A stretch of DNA of 64,000 nt from positions 62,001 to 126,000 of the forward strand of contig CBDAOU010000002.1 of NCBI GenBank assembly GCA_965198185.1. Reading direction: 5' to 3'. How positions within the stretch are numbered: the first letter of the stretch is position 1; each line of letters opens with the position of its first letter. The position numbers and the translations under genes were made by a program. Source of the DNA: JAJECS01 sp965198185 (GTDB lineage Bacteria; Chloroflexota; UBA11872). This document shows, one piece after another, positions 55,978 through 64,000 of the stretch. The notes beneath the pieces were generated by a model that did not search any database, was not told the origin of the DNA, and worked only from the letters and a program-made list of their open reading frames with translations.

Positions 55978-56430
55978 ATGGTCCAGCAGCCCATGACGGT
56001 CACAACCTTCCTGGGGGACGACAGCCCGACGCAGCGTCCGGCGCATGCCGCGCGCCCGGTCGTGATGGGCCGGCGCGGCGTCGTCACCTCGGGCCACTAT
56101 CTGGCCACGGCCGCCGGCTTCCGCATCATGGAGCAGGGCGGCAACGCCATCGATGCCGCCGCGGCCATGTGCTTTTGCCTCAACCTGCTCGAGCCGCAGA
56201 GCAACGGGCTGGCGGGCGAGGTGCCGACGCTGATCTAATCGGCGCGTGAGCGCCGGGCCTACGCGCCTAGCGGCATGGGCTGGTCGGCGCAGGCCTTCAC
56301 CATCGACTGGTGTCGCGAGCAGGGCATGGACCTCATCCCCGGCGACGGCTATCTGCGGGCCTGCGTGCCAGCCGTCGTCGGCACCTGGGCAGCGGCCCTG
56401 GCTCGCTTTGGGATCCAGAGCTTCAGCGAC
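55978..56430 (+). pseudogene. Truncated gamma-glutamyltransferase pseudogene (copy 1)
   Basis: This is the first 150 or so codons of a ggt copy, aligning with the intact gene at 57717. A nonsense TAA at 56236-56238 replaces a TAC (Tyr) of the intact copy (CTGATCTAATCGGC against CTGATCTACTCGGC). Homology continues in frame past the stop (RAYAPSGMGWSAQAFTIDWC) to about 56430 (FSD), where the sequence runs into the leader of the second PhyH gene. The catalytic Thr region is missing. It is a clear pseudogene left by duplication. Confidence 0.9.
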
Positions 56431-56528
56431 AATGTGCCGGCGCGCCTTGAAGTTGCGCTCCCCAGCCGCACGTCCATAAGTCATAATCAGGCACCCGCCA
56501 ACTCGTCTCTCAACGAGGCAGGGATCCC

Positions 56529-57662
56529 ATGGCAACGCCATTCTCCAGCGTGGCGCAAGTTCCGCGGCTCACCCCCGAGCAGATCGCCCAGTTCAAGCGC
56601 GACGGTTTACTGGTCTTGCCGGCAGTGCTCGACCCCGAGCTCTGCCGCCAGACCCGCGAGCAGATGTGGGAGCTGATCGCCGAGCATCGACCCAGCATGA
56701 AGCGGGATGACCCCGCGACATGGCTGCCTTTCTCCGATGAGGAGAGGGATGGCTTTCAGCGCCCCCAAGGCGGCGGCGACCCCTACTTCGCCGGCGGCGG
56801 CCACCGGCTCTACGTCCGCAATGGCGCCGAAGAGCTGCTGCTCGATCTGGCGCCCCGCGCCATGTTCGACATCGCCCAACAGTTGCTGGGCGACGGCGAG
56901 GTCGTGTGGCCCGGCGGCCTGGACGAGACCAACACCACCATCGGTCCGGCCCTCCTGACCGAGGACACCATCTCCACCATGAAGGTCCACCTGGGTCCGG
57001 AGGCCGGGAATTGGCTCGGCCAGGCCACGCGCAAGACCGAGCAGCTGCGCCTGCCCAAGACCGGTCCTGTGTGGGCCACCGGCCAGGGATCACGCGGGCT
57101 CTACTGCACGCTGCCCAACAGCCCTGGTGGCCGCGTCAACAAATACCGAAACGCCAAGGTCCAGCCCAGCGCCAAGTACCCCTCGGCACACGCGGCCGAG
57201 GGCATGTACGAGAGCCGGCGGCGACTCTCGATCGCGGCATACTTCGACGACCTGCCGCTCGGCGCCGGCGGCCTGCATCTCTGGCCCGGCAGCCACCAGC
57301 GGATTTGGGACCGGTGGTCCGCCATGCACCGCGGCGACATCCCGTCCAATGACGACTGTCTGAGCCTGCGGCATTCCGGCGGCAAGTTCGACAGCTACGT
57401 CACGCCGCCGATCTCCGAAATCAAGGAGGACACGCCGGTCGTGGACACCCACGGGCCGTGCGGCTCGGTGGTCCTGTGGCACGCCAACATGCTGCACATG
57501 GCGGGCCAGAACACCACCAGCGACGTGATCCGCCAGGCCACGATCTACGGCTACAACAAGACCGAGGAGTCCCTCCCGGACGAGTTGGCCCTGGCCTACC
57601 CGGACGGCGACCTGTGGCGCGACTGGTCCGACGAGGTGCGCGCGACTGAAACGGCGAGCTAG
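56529..57662 (+). CDS. Phytanoyl-CoA dioxygenase-like protein, copy 2
   Basis: The 377-residue paralogue of the gene at 54790 has matching motifs throughout (QIAQFKRDGLLVLPAVL, GAGGLHLWPGSHQRIWDRW, WHANMLHMAGQN). Differences are scattered and mostly conservative, for example WLGKATRKTEQV becoming WLGQATRKTEQL, so it looks functional. Its leader matches that of copy 1. The intact gamma-glutamyltransferase gene follows 54 bases downstream and is probably co-transcribed with it, suggesting a link to gamma-glutamyl compounds (inference). Confidence 0.87.
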   Translation: MATPFSSVAQVPRLTPEQIAQFKRDGLLVLPAVLDPELCRQTREQMWELIAEHRPSMKRDDPATWLPFSDEERDGFQRPQGGGDPYFAGGGHRLYVRNGAEELLLDLAPRAMFDIAQQLLGDGEVVWPGGLDETNTTIGPALLTEDTISTMKVHLGPEAGNWLGQATRKTEQLRLPKTGPVWATGQGSRGLYCTLPNSPGGRVNKYRNAKVQPSAKYPSAHAAEGMYESRRRLSIAAYFDDLPLGAGGLHLWPGSHQRIWDRWSAMHRGDIPSNDDCLSLRHSGGKFDSYVTPPISEIKEDTPVVDTHGPCGSVVLWHANMLHMAGQNTTSDVIRQATIYGYNKTEESLPDELALAYPDGDLWRDWSDEVRATETAS

Positions 57663-57716
57663 ACCTATCGACGTGAGGACGCGGGCCGCCGACGGCGGTG
57701 GCCCGCGTGCCGCACG

Positions 57717-59573
57717 GTGGTGGGGCAGCCCATGACGGTCACGACCTTCCTCGGAGACGACGACCCCGGGCAACGCCGGGCTCATGCCACGCGCCCGGTG
57801 GTGATGGGCCGTCGCGGCGTCGTCACCTCGGGCCACTACCTGGCCACGGCCGCCGGCTTCCGCATCATGGAGCAGGGCGGCAACGCCATCGACGCCGCCG
57901 CGGCCATGTGCTTCTGCCTCAACCTGCTCGAACCGCAGAGCAACGGGCTGGCCGGCGAGGTGCCGACGCTGATCTACTCGGCGCGCGAGCGCCGGGCCTA
58001 CGCGCTCAGCGGCATGGGCTGGTCGGCGAAAGCCTTCACCATCGACTGGTGCCGCGAGCATGGCATCGACCTCATCCCCGGCGACGGCTATCTGCCGGCC
58101 TGCGTGCCTGCAGTCGTCGGCACCTGGGCCGCGGCTCTGGCGCGCTTTGGGACCCTGAGCTTCAGCGACGTCGCGCAGCCCGCCATCGAGCTGGCCGAGA
58201 ATGGCTTTCCCGTCTACCAGGGGCTGCACGACGCGCTGGCCGGCAATCAGTCCAAATACACGGAGCTGTACCCCAGCACCGGCGAGGTCTATCTGCCGTC
58301 GGGGCGTGCGCCCGAGGTCGGCGCCCTGCATCGCAATCCCGCGTGGGCCGAGACGTTGCGCAGCCTCTGCCGCGCCGAGCAGGCGGCTGCCGGGCGCGGG
58401 CGCGTGGCCGGCATCGAGGCCGCGCGCGACGCCTTCTACAAGGGCGAGATCGCCGAGCGCATCATCGACTTCATCACCGCCAACCCAGTCGAGGACGCCA
58501 GCGGGTCGACGCACGCGGGCCTGCTGACCTATGAGGACTTCGCCGAGTGGGAGGCGGAGTTCGAGGATCCGGTCGGTTTCAACTACCACGGCCTGGATGT
58601 CTTCAAGTGCTCCAGTTGGACCCAAGGCCCGGTGTTCTTGCAGCAACTCGCGCTGCTGGCAGAGTTCGACCTGGCGGCGATGGGCCACAACTCGGCGGAG
58701 TACCTGCACACGGTGATCGAGTGCGCCAAGCTGGCATTCGCCGACCGCGAGGCGTATTACGGCGACCCTCGCTCCGACGACGTGCCGTTCGACCGGCTGC
58801 TTTCGAAGGAATATTCCGCTCAAAGACGCGCGCTGGTGGGCGACCGCGCGTCCCTAGAAATGCGGCCCGGTGACTTGGGGCAAGGCGTTCCGGCGTACGC
58901 CACGGTCGACGTGGCCGAGGACAATCGCCGGGCGTTGCAGCTGGAGGCCCGCGAGGTTCGGGACCTCGGCCTCGGGCACGCCCACCTGGGCGACACGACC
59001 CATTTGGATGCCGTCGACTGCGAGGGCAACATGGTGGCAGCCACGCCCAGCGGCGGATGGCTGGGCACGTCGCCCGTGATCCGCGGTCTCGGATTTCCGC
59101 TGGGCACGCGCGGGCAGATGTTCTACCTCAACCCGGCCCGGCCCAACGCGCTGGCTCCGCGCAAGCGGCCCCGCGCCACGCTCACGCCGTCGCTCGCCAT
59201 GCGCGACGGCGAGCCGTACATGGTGTTCGGCACGCCGGGCGGCGACAGCCAGGATCAGTGGACGCTGCAGTTTTTTCTGAATCACACCCACTTCGGCATG
59301 AGCCTGCAGGAAGCGCTGGATGCGCCCACGGTGCACTCGGTGCACTTCCCGTCGTCCTTCTACCCGCGTCGCGCCTATCCGGGACGCGTGGTGGCCGAAG
59401 GCCGCATCGGCAGCGACGTCGTCGCGGAGCTTGAGCGCCGCGGCCACGAGGTCGAAGTTACCAACGACTGGGCCAACGGCAAGCCGATGGCGATCCGATT
59501 CGGAGTCGCGGACGGCGTCATCGCGGGCGCCGTGTCTGCGAAAGGCACCATCGGCTACGCGCTGGGGTGGTAA
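57717..59573 (+). CDS. ggt: Gamma-glutamyltransferase (intact copy)
   Basis: The 618-residue N-terminal-nucleophile hydrolase hydrolyses or transfers gamma-glutamyl groups and matures by self-cleavage. The N-terminal domain has RGVVTSGHYLATAAGFRIMEQGGNAIDAAAAM and LEPQSNGLAGE. The nucleophile is expected to be the second Thr of GDTTHLDAVDCEGNMVAATPSGGW near residue 428. The family tail includes RKRPRATLTPSLAMRDGEPYMVFGTPGGDSQ. No clear signal peptide is seen, although many relatives are periplasmic. It opens with GTG GTG; an ATG at 57732 is an alternative. Length and motifs are normal for the family. Confidence 0.9.
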   Translation: MVGQPMTVTTFLGDDDPGQRRAHATRPVVMGRRGVVTSGHYLATAAGFRIMEQGGNAIDAAAAMCFCLNLLEPQSNGLAGEVPTLIYSARERRAYALSGMGWSAKAFTIDWCREHGIDLIPGDGYLPACVPAVVGTWAAALARFGTLSFSDVAQPAIELAENGFPVYQGLHDALAGNQSKYTELYPSTGEVYLPSGRAPEVGALHRNPAWAETLRSLCRAEQAAAGRGRVAGIEAARDAFYKGEIAERIIDFITANPVEDASGSTHAGLLTYEDFAEWEAEFEDPVGFNYHGLDVFKCSSWTQGPVFLQQLALLAEFDLAAMGHNSAEYLHTVIECAKLAFADREAYYGDPRSDDVPFDRLLSKEYSAQRRALVGDRASLEMRPGDLGQGVPAYATVDVAEDNRRALQLEAREVRDLGLGHAHLGDTTHLDAVDCEGNMVAATPSGGWLGTSPVIRGLGFPLGTRGQMFYLNPARPNALAPRKRPRATLTPSLAMRDGEPYMVFGTPGGDSQDQWTLQFFLNHTHFGMSLQEALDAPTVHSVHFPSSFYPRRAYPGRVVAEGRIGSDVVAELERRGHEVEVTNDWANGKPMAIRFGVADGVIAGAVSAKGTIGYALGW

Positions 59574-59618
59574 CCGCGCTGAATGCTTGGTGTAGCAACG
59601 GTGTTTGGCGGTCAAGGG

Positions 59619-60553
59619 TTAGCCCATGGTCGAGTCCCACATGGCCTGCTGTTTGCAGAGGGCATTGCAGAGCACGAGGAGCTTGCGCATGCAGGCGGTG
59701 AGGGCCACGAGCTTGGGCTTGCCGGCCGCGACGAGGCGCTGGTAGAAGGCGCGGAGGCTCGGGTTGGCCCGGCTGGCGGCAAGCGCGGCCATATAGAGCG
59801 CGGCGCGGACCGACGCGCGGCCACCCCAGACCGAGCGGCGGCCGCGCCAGGCGCCGCTGTCCCGATTGAACGGGGCGACGCCGACGAGGGCGGCGATCTG
59901 TTTCTGGTTGAGCGTGCCGAGCTCGGGCAGTTCCGCCAGCAGGGTGTGGCAGGCGACCGGCCCGATGCCGGGGATGCTCTGCAGCCAGGCGGCCCGCGCG
60001 CGCAGCCGCGGCTCGGCCTGGATGCGGCGAGTTGCGCGTCGAGGTCGGCCAGGCAGTCGGTCAGCCAGGCGAGGTGGGCATCGATGTTGGCGTGGAGGGC
60101 CGGCGGGGCTTGGGGGCGCCGTTGCTGCTCGGCCACGCGCATGGTCAGGAGTTGGCGCCGGCGAGTGATCAGGGCGTGCAAGTGGCGGGTGGCCACATCT
60201 GGGCGCGGGCGCAGCGGGGGCTGGACCTCGGCCGCGAAGCGCGCCAGCACCCAGGCGTCGAGGCGGTCGGTCTTGGCCAAAATGTTGCGGCTGCGGGCGA
60301 AGTCGCGCACCTGCCGCGGATTGACCACCACCGCCGGCAACCCGGCCGCGATGAGCGCCGCGTCGACCGCCTGCTCGTAGCCGCCACTGGCTTCCAACAC
60401 GATCCGGGTGGGCTGCAGCGCCTGCGCGCGGCGCACCAGCGCGGCGTGCCCCGCGGCCGTGTTGGGGATCCGCCAGGCGTCCTGCGTGGGATAGCGCGCG
60501 ACATCCAAATGATCGCGGGCGACGTCCAGGCCGAGATACAGGGACTGGGGCAT
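59619..60553 (-). pseudogene. IS110-type transposase, frameshifted near 60028
   Basis: The start is MPQSLYLGLDVARDHLDVARY with the DEDD/RuvC-like catalytic domain: LGLDVAR (first Asp), VLEASGGYEQ (Glu), KTDRLDAWVLARFA (Asp pair). The C-terminal Transposase_20 region LQSIPGIGPVACHTLLAELPELG and AALVGVAPFNRDSGAWRG continues in another frame and ends at 59619 with MWDSTMG. The frame change falls in the minus-strand stretch CTCGCCGCATCC, where a single missing base after CTCGC would restore RRIQAEPRLRARAAWLQ. Translation stops being meaningful there, so the gene is probably inactive unless the base is a sequencing error. Confidence 0.82.
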
Positions 60554-60765
60554 TTCGGTACCCTCCGAGGCGGCGCCGGCCTCCCGCCCAGCCTTGCAAG
60601 ATGCGGGCTCGCCACGGCGGCCCTGGCAACGGTACGGGCTCTGGACCAGCGCCACGGGCCGGGACGACCACGCTACCGAACGGTCTCTTGGGACCCAGGG
60701 GCGGACGGTCTGTCCCGGCCCGGTGCTTCCCCACGGACGATCCGAGGGGACTTGCAACATACAAG
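60554..60765 (-). ncRNA. Candidate IS110 bridge RNA region
   Basis: In IS110-group elements a structured bridge RNA from the non-coding segment upstream of the transposase guides target and donor choice. This 212-base stretch is the only non-coding part of suitable size. I did not verify the two internal loops, so this is a positional call only. Confidence 0.3.
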
Positions 60766-60786
60766 GGGCGGGTCTCAGACCCGCCC
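60766..60786. repeat. Perfect 10-base palindrome (GGGCGGGTCT-C-AGACCCGCCC)
   Basis: Arms pair exactly around a single base. It lies at the upstream edge of the IS110 element and directly after the M14-like gene's stop (minus strand, 60799). Similar palindromes are common dispersed elements and are known IS110 targets; it may also terminate the M14-like transcript. Confidence 0.6.
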
Positions 60787-60798
60787 GTCAAGCTCGCC

Positions 60799-61587
60799 CT
60801 AGCGCCCCGGACTCCGCGAGGCGGTGAGCAGTTCGAGCAGCCGCTCGCGCGCGGCGTGCTGCATCGCGATCCGCGTGGTCAACTCGACCTGCCCCGGCGT
60901 TTCGGTGGTCATGCCCGATCGAATGCCGCGCGAGTAGAGGTAAAACGGCAGCGGCCAGTCGCCGTCCTCCATGTATTCCTGAAACGCTTCCTCGCGCGAT
61001 CGGTCCTCGCCCACTGAGATCAGGCCCGCGGACACCGGCGTCTCGTCAACCTCTGACTTGCCGGTCACCGGTCCGCGCTCGGCCACCGCCTCGACTATCT
61101 CCGGGTGCCACGCGCGGTCTTCGAGAAACGCGTAGACGTAGAACCCGTCTTCCTCGGGGTCCTCGTGGGCGTCGATGAAGGCGTCGAACGCGTCGTGATT
61201 GACCATCGCCCGCAGTGCGTGCACCTCAGGCACGTCGTCGCGGTCGTACCGACGGTTGATATCGATGCCGTCCGCGTTTTCGCGGGTCCCAAGCGTGAAG
61301 CCGGTGGGATTCAGACAGGGAAGGACGCTGAAGGCAATGGCCGGGTGGTCAGCCCAATGGCGTTCTTCCAGGAACTCCAGCAGCGTTAGCACGCCTGCGG
61401 GTTCGTCGCCGTGAACGCCCCCAAACAGCCCCACGTGCGCGACTGCAGGCGCCCGAGGGACCACGTCCACGCGCAGCAGATCGAGGCCCAGCTCGGCCAC
61501 CGGGTGTCGGGTCAGCGTGAGCTGCGGATCGTCGGACGCCGCGACGACGCGCGCCACGACTTCGTCATAGCTGGCTGGCGGCTGCAT
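60799..61587 (-). CDS. M14/succinylglutamate desuccinylase-like amidohydrolase
   Basis: The 262-residue protein has the zinc-carboxypeptidase-like motifs of the AstE/aspartoacylase branch: GLFGGVHGDEPAGVLTLLEF (His and Glu ligands near residues 59-62), PCLNPTGFTLGTRENADGIDINRRYD and DAFIDAHEDPEEDG (third ligand His near 141). A catalytic Glu in the C-terminal part (SGMTTETPGQVE) is consistent. Such enzymes remove acyl or peptide groups from small amides. No signal peptide is evident. The upstream palindrome and IS element end its transcription unit. Confidence 0.88.
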   Translation of the reverse strand: MQPPASYDEVVARVVAASDDPQLTLTRHPVAELGLDLLRVDVVPRAPAVAHVGLFGGVHGDEPAGVLTLLEFLEERHWADHPAIAFSVLPCLNPTGFTLGTRENADGIDINRRYDRDDVPEVHALRAMVNHDAFDAFIDAHEDPEEDGFYVYAFLEDRAWHPEIVEAVAERGPVTGKSEVDETPVSAGLISVGEDRSREEAFQEYMEDGDWPLPFYLYSRGIRSGMTTETPGQVELTTRIAMQHAARERLLELLTASRSPGR

Positions 61588-61699
61588 TTGGTCCTGACGG
61601 TGGCGCTGGCCTCGTAGCCTAGCTGCTGTGCCCGCGAGCCTTGGTCACAAATCTGCCAATGCGGGAAATCTGCCCCGTTCGTGGTCACGCGACCCCGTG

Positions 61700-61746
61700 C
61701 GTGGTGAGCCCTTCGACAAGCTCAGGACAGGCTCTGTCGAACCACG
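61700..61746. repeat. Dispersed palindromic repeat (TTCGACAAGCTCAGG type)
   Basis: Arms CGTGGT/ACCACG and TTCGACA/TGTCGAA enclose AGCTCAGGACAGGCTC. A partial second copy (CCCTTCGACATGCTTGCAG) follows at 61747. This sequence resembles a repeat family widespread in GC-rich environmental genomes, found between genes. It lies in the spacer between the M14-like and VOC genes. Confidence 0.7.
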
Positions 61747-61788
61747 CCCTTCGACATGCTTGCAGCCCGCTCCGCAGCAGGGTCTCTC

Positions 61789-62586
61789 CTACGCCGATTC
61801 GGGCTGCGTGAGCCCGAAGCCGGCGCCCTGCGGGTCCAGCAGGAACGCAATGCGACCGACCATGGCGATATCCGTCGGCGGCAGACCCACGTTGGCGCCG
61901 TTGGCGACCGCCTTGTCCACCACGGCGTCCAGGTCCGTGACCTGGAAGTAGACGCTCCAATGCGCCGGGATGCCGCGTTCGTGCAGGTGCTCGGGCATGG
62001 CCATGGTCCCGGCCACGCCAATGCCGCCGGACAGGAAGATGGAGTAGTCGCCGCCCTGGTCCATCGTCATGGTCTCGGACTCCAGGCCCAGCAGCTCCGT
62101 ATAGAACGCCGTTGCGGCGTCGGGGTCATTGGTCAACAGCTCGCACCAATGGATCGTGTTCGGTTCGGCCTTCACGCCTGCGCCGATGTGCCGCTTGGCC
62201 TGCCAGAACGCCACCTGCGCGCCGGTGGGATCGCCGATGATGCTCATGCGACCCGCGTCGAAGACGTCAAACGGCGGCGCCCCAACAGTGCCCCCTAGCT
62301 CCGGAACGCGGGCCGCGATGGCGTCCACGTCGTCCACGGCCAGATGGATCATCCAATGCGGCGGAATGCCCGCCTCTCGCTGATCCTCCGGCTGCTCATA
62401 CATGCCGCCCACGAACGCGCCATCCACCATCGCCATCGAGTAAACGACGTCGCCGGTCTCGTCCATCGGGTTGTCCTGGAATCCCCACCCGAACAGATCC
62501 GAATAGAACGCCTTGGCCGCCGCCTGATCGGTCGTCCCCAGCTCGACCCAGCACGGGGCGCCTTGCGTATGGCTGGTGAATCTCAT
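61789..62586 (-). CDS. Two-domain VOC (glyoxalase-type) protein
   Basis: The 265-residue protein has two VOC domains of about 130 residues each. Domain 1 runs PCWVELGTTDQAAAKAFYSDLFGWGF to GDPTGAQVAFWQ; domain 2 runs HWCELLTNDPDAATAFYTELLGLE to DPQGAGFGLTQ. Metal-ligand candidates His/Glu are present in both. Such proteins act as lyases, dioxygenases or resistance enzymes, so function is unassigned. Fusion of two domains is common in the family. Confidence 0.9.
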   Translation of the reverse strand: MRFTSHTQGAPCWVELGTTDQAAAKAFYSDLFGWGFQDNPMDETGDVVYSMAMVDGAFVGGMYEQPEDQREAGIPPHWMIHLAVDDVDAIAARVPELGGTVGAPPFDVFDAGRMSIIGDPTGAQVAFWQAKRHIGAGVKAEPNTIHWCELLTNDPDAATAFYTELLGLESETMTMDQGGDYSIFLSGGIGVAGTMAMPEHLHERGIPAHWSVYFQVTDLDAVVDKAVANGANVGLPPTDIAMVGRIAFLLDPQGAGFGLTQPESA

Positions 62587-62637
62587 CGGTTACTCGTGGT
62601 CCTGTTCTCGGCGGGGTCTCCAGCTCCAACTGGCTCC

Positions 62638-63039
62638 CTACCAAATGGTCTCGATCTGGGGCGAAGCTGTCAGTCGCGCATCCCGGGTGAGAACCGGTGC
62701 GTCGAGAATAGCCGCCTCCGCGGCGATGAGCCGATCATGCATTTCGGGAATCTCCGGGAATCCGTCCAACTTCTCGAGCTGCGCCTGGCCCAGGTCCGAA
62801 AGCTCGATCGCGCCTACTGAGGTCAACAACGCAAATAGGCGGGAGGGCGCCACGGGTTGCCCCAGCTTGACCGACAGGAAATAGAACTCGGCGACGGTGA
62901 TGGCGGGAACGACAATGGTCGCGTTACCCGTCTCAGCCAGCCGAAACACGGCGTTGGCAGCGGCGGTGAGACGCTTAGGCGACTTGAGATACCACCACAG
63001 GGCATGGGTGTCCACGACGACTTGGAACTGACCATTCAT
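62638..63039 (-). CDS. PIN-domain toxin (VapC-like)
   Basis: The 133-residue PIN protein carries acidic residues VVDTHALWWYL (first Asp), ITVAEFYFLS (Glu) and the C-terminal Asp in PVLTRDARL. Such toxins are metal-dependent RNases that cut tRNA or mRNA. ATG 63039 overlaps the antitoxin stop (TGATG); a GTG one codon upstream is possible. It follows its antitoxin, as in standard pairs. Confidence 0.88.
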   Translation of the reverse strand: MNGQFQVVVDTHALWWYLKSPKRLTAAANAVFRLAETGNATIVVPAITVAEFYFLSVKLGQPVAPSRLFALLTSVGAIELSDLGQAQLEKLDGFPEIPEMHDRLIAAEAAILDAPVLTRDARLTASPQIETIW

Positions 63040-63320
63040 CACCGTCGCGATTCACCAGATTCGGGCGCCCGAGGCTCCCAGATCGCCTTGATCTCTTGAA
63101 AGTCCTCGTAGGTCGCGTCTGGAAGGTCGGCCAAGGCGCCCCGCAGCGAAGCCAGCGATGGTTTCTCTCCGGCGGGCTGCTGGATGGGAACAAGCCTGGC
63201 GCACGGTTCTCCACGGCGGGTGATCACCACTTCGGAGCCGGCGTCGAGCTCTCTGAGGATCTCGCTGATCCTGGCCTTGAACTCCCTGATGCCGTAGGTG
63301 GTCACAGAATGCGACGTCAT
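63039..63320 (-). CDS. Phd/YefM-type antitoxin
   Basis: The 93-residue antitoxin starts MTSHSVTTYGIREFKARISEIL with RRGEPCARLVPI, the Phd/YefM DNA-binding N-terminus. The tail (DATYEDFQEIKAIWEPR) wraps the toxin. ATG 63320 is preferred over an upstream in-frame GTG three codons earlier. It overlaps the PIN toxin start. Confidence 0.88.
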   Translation of the reverse strand: MTSHSVTTYGIREFKARISEILRELDAGSEVVITRRGEPCARLVPIQQPAGEKPSLASLRGALADLPDATYEDFQEIKAIWEPRAPESGESRR

Positions 63321-63468
63321 ATGGTCCACTCTGGAGTTCGATGTGACTACATGGTACCGCTGCGTGACCAGCCCGGAAGCAAGCCGAACGCCGCTTTCCG
63401 CCGTGCCTGATTGTCGACCGCTAAGTCGACCCGTCGTTACCTACGTCCGCGCGACGACGGCGTCTTCG

Positions 63469-63903
63469 CTAGCCGGCCTCAGCCTTTGCTTCGCGCAGCA
63501 GCTGGACCGCCGTGGCGCCCAGCAGCACCGGCAGCGTGACGTCGATGAAGACCCACAGCAGCTCCGAGGTATGCACCGGGTCGGACCACTGCACGCCGAA
63601 CCAGTTCCACAGCAGCGCCAGGAAGAGCGGTACCGAGAAGTAGAACACGACGTTCGCCTCCAAGTACTCACGGGTCACCGACTGGTCGGTCAGGCTGGCG
63701 CACATGCGGCGCTTGCGCAGGAATGCCACAACGACGGCGATCACCACGCCAATCACTTGCAACGGGTTCATGGCGCTCCACGCGGCGAGGGAGGCGTCCT
63801 CCCAGGTCGGGTCGTAAAACCGCGTGACGAGGAAGTGGATGGCCACCATGGCCCCCACGCCCAACAGGTAGACGGAGATCAGACGCTTCAGGTTTGCCGC
63901 CAT
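63469..63903 (-). CDS. Small membrane protein, four predicted spans
   Basis: The 144-residue product begins MAANLKRLISVYLLGVGAM with GGAAGGG before the ATG. Hydrophobic stretches are seen at about residues 7-28, 42-64, 84-100 and 113-134 (LLWVFIDVTLPVLLGATAV), with basic loops (FLRKRRM). I do not recognise the family. It stands alone at the right edge of the window; no feature is seen from 63904 to 64000. Confidence 0.7.
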   Translation of the reverse strand: MAANLKRLISVYLLGVGAMVAIHFLVTRFYDPTWEDASLAAWSAMNPLQVIGVVIAVVVAFLRKRRMCASLTDQSVTREYLEANVVFYFSVPLFLALLWNWFGVQWSDPVHTSELLWVFIDVTLPVLLGATAVQLLREAKAEAG

Positions 63904-64000
63904 GAAACCCTTCCAGCACCGTCGGTGACCCGCGCGCTGCGGCGGTCGCACCGCCCCGGGTTTCGGTCCGCCGGCGATTCTTGTACAAGCAGCGCGCCGC

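Larger units (their letters stand above)
59600..60790 (-). mobile_element. IS110-family insertion element (boundaries approximate)
   Basis: The element contains an IS110-type transposase gene (59619-60553), a short downstream end and a longer non-coding upstream part of about 210 bases. That asymmetry is the IS110-group design. IS110 elements have no long terminal inverted repeats, so the exact ends cannot be fixed from one copy. It lies between ggt and the M14-like gene. Confidence 0.7.

Noticed and set aside
56236..56238. Stop codon in the first ggt copy as readthrough or recoding
   Set aside because: It is TAA, no recoding element is visible, and the copy is also truncated at its 3' side.

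Overview
The window is GC-rich chromosomal DNA with dense, short-spaced genes. It is probably from an uncultured Chloroflexota (Chloroflexi) bacterium, perhaps marine or sponge-associated. This is inference: the substrate-binding lipoproteins carry Val/Glu/Lys repeat linkers after the lipobox, which I know from Chloroflexota; catabolic families typical of such genomes are abundant (enolase-superfamily, phytanoyl-CoA dioxygenase-like, aldo/keto reductase, DapA-like, Gfo/Idh/MocA); and there is a large block of eukaryote-like repeat proteins (RCC1-type and LRR). No rRNA or CRISPR array was seen; one tRNA (Gly, anticodon TCC) is present.

Layout. 1-10014: a hydantoinase A-type gene cut by the window edge and a peptide/nickel-type ABC transporter (two permeases, two near-identical binding proteins and a binding-protein relic), split by an oppositely oriented enolase/aldo-keto reductase pair. 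10072-12924: a three-gene, defence-like cassette (DUF4276 TOPRIM-like protein, RecF/OLD-like ATPase, and a protein ending in a nucleoside deoxyribosyltransferase/TIR-like domain). 13069-20028: transporters, DUF3830, aldo/keto reductase, NHL propeller protein, an orphan antitoxin with a toxin stub, a PhyH-like oxygenase and a DUF4352-like protein. 20292-29794: eight co-directional genes matching mgdABCD-mgsABC-gmaS, the N-methylglutamate route for methylamine use. 29816-33594: a glycosidase-like protein, a DapA-like aldolase and a sugar isomerase-like protein.

34064-49695 is the most unusual region: five large secreted repeat proteins on the minus strand. Four share one N-terminal domain of about 270 residues, fused either to RCC1-type repeats (14, 21 and 21 copies) or to a double leucine-rich-repeat array. 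A fifth has another N-terminus and 14 RCC1-type repeats. All RCC1 counts are multiples of seven, as expected for complete seven-bladed propellers. Three gene junctions use the same 4-base ATGA overlap. Three of the five genes carry frameshifts, and a stub of a further LRR gene lies at the upstream edge.

50120-64000: a secreted M16-type zinc protease with a Thr/Pro/Glu linker, a Gfo/Idh/MocA oxidoreductase, a tandemly duplicated PhyH + gamma-glutamyltransferase unit in which the first transferase copy is a pseudogene, a frameshifted IS110-type element, an M14-like amidohydrolase, a double-VOC protein, a PIN/Phd toxin-antitoxin pair and a small membrane protein.
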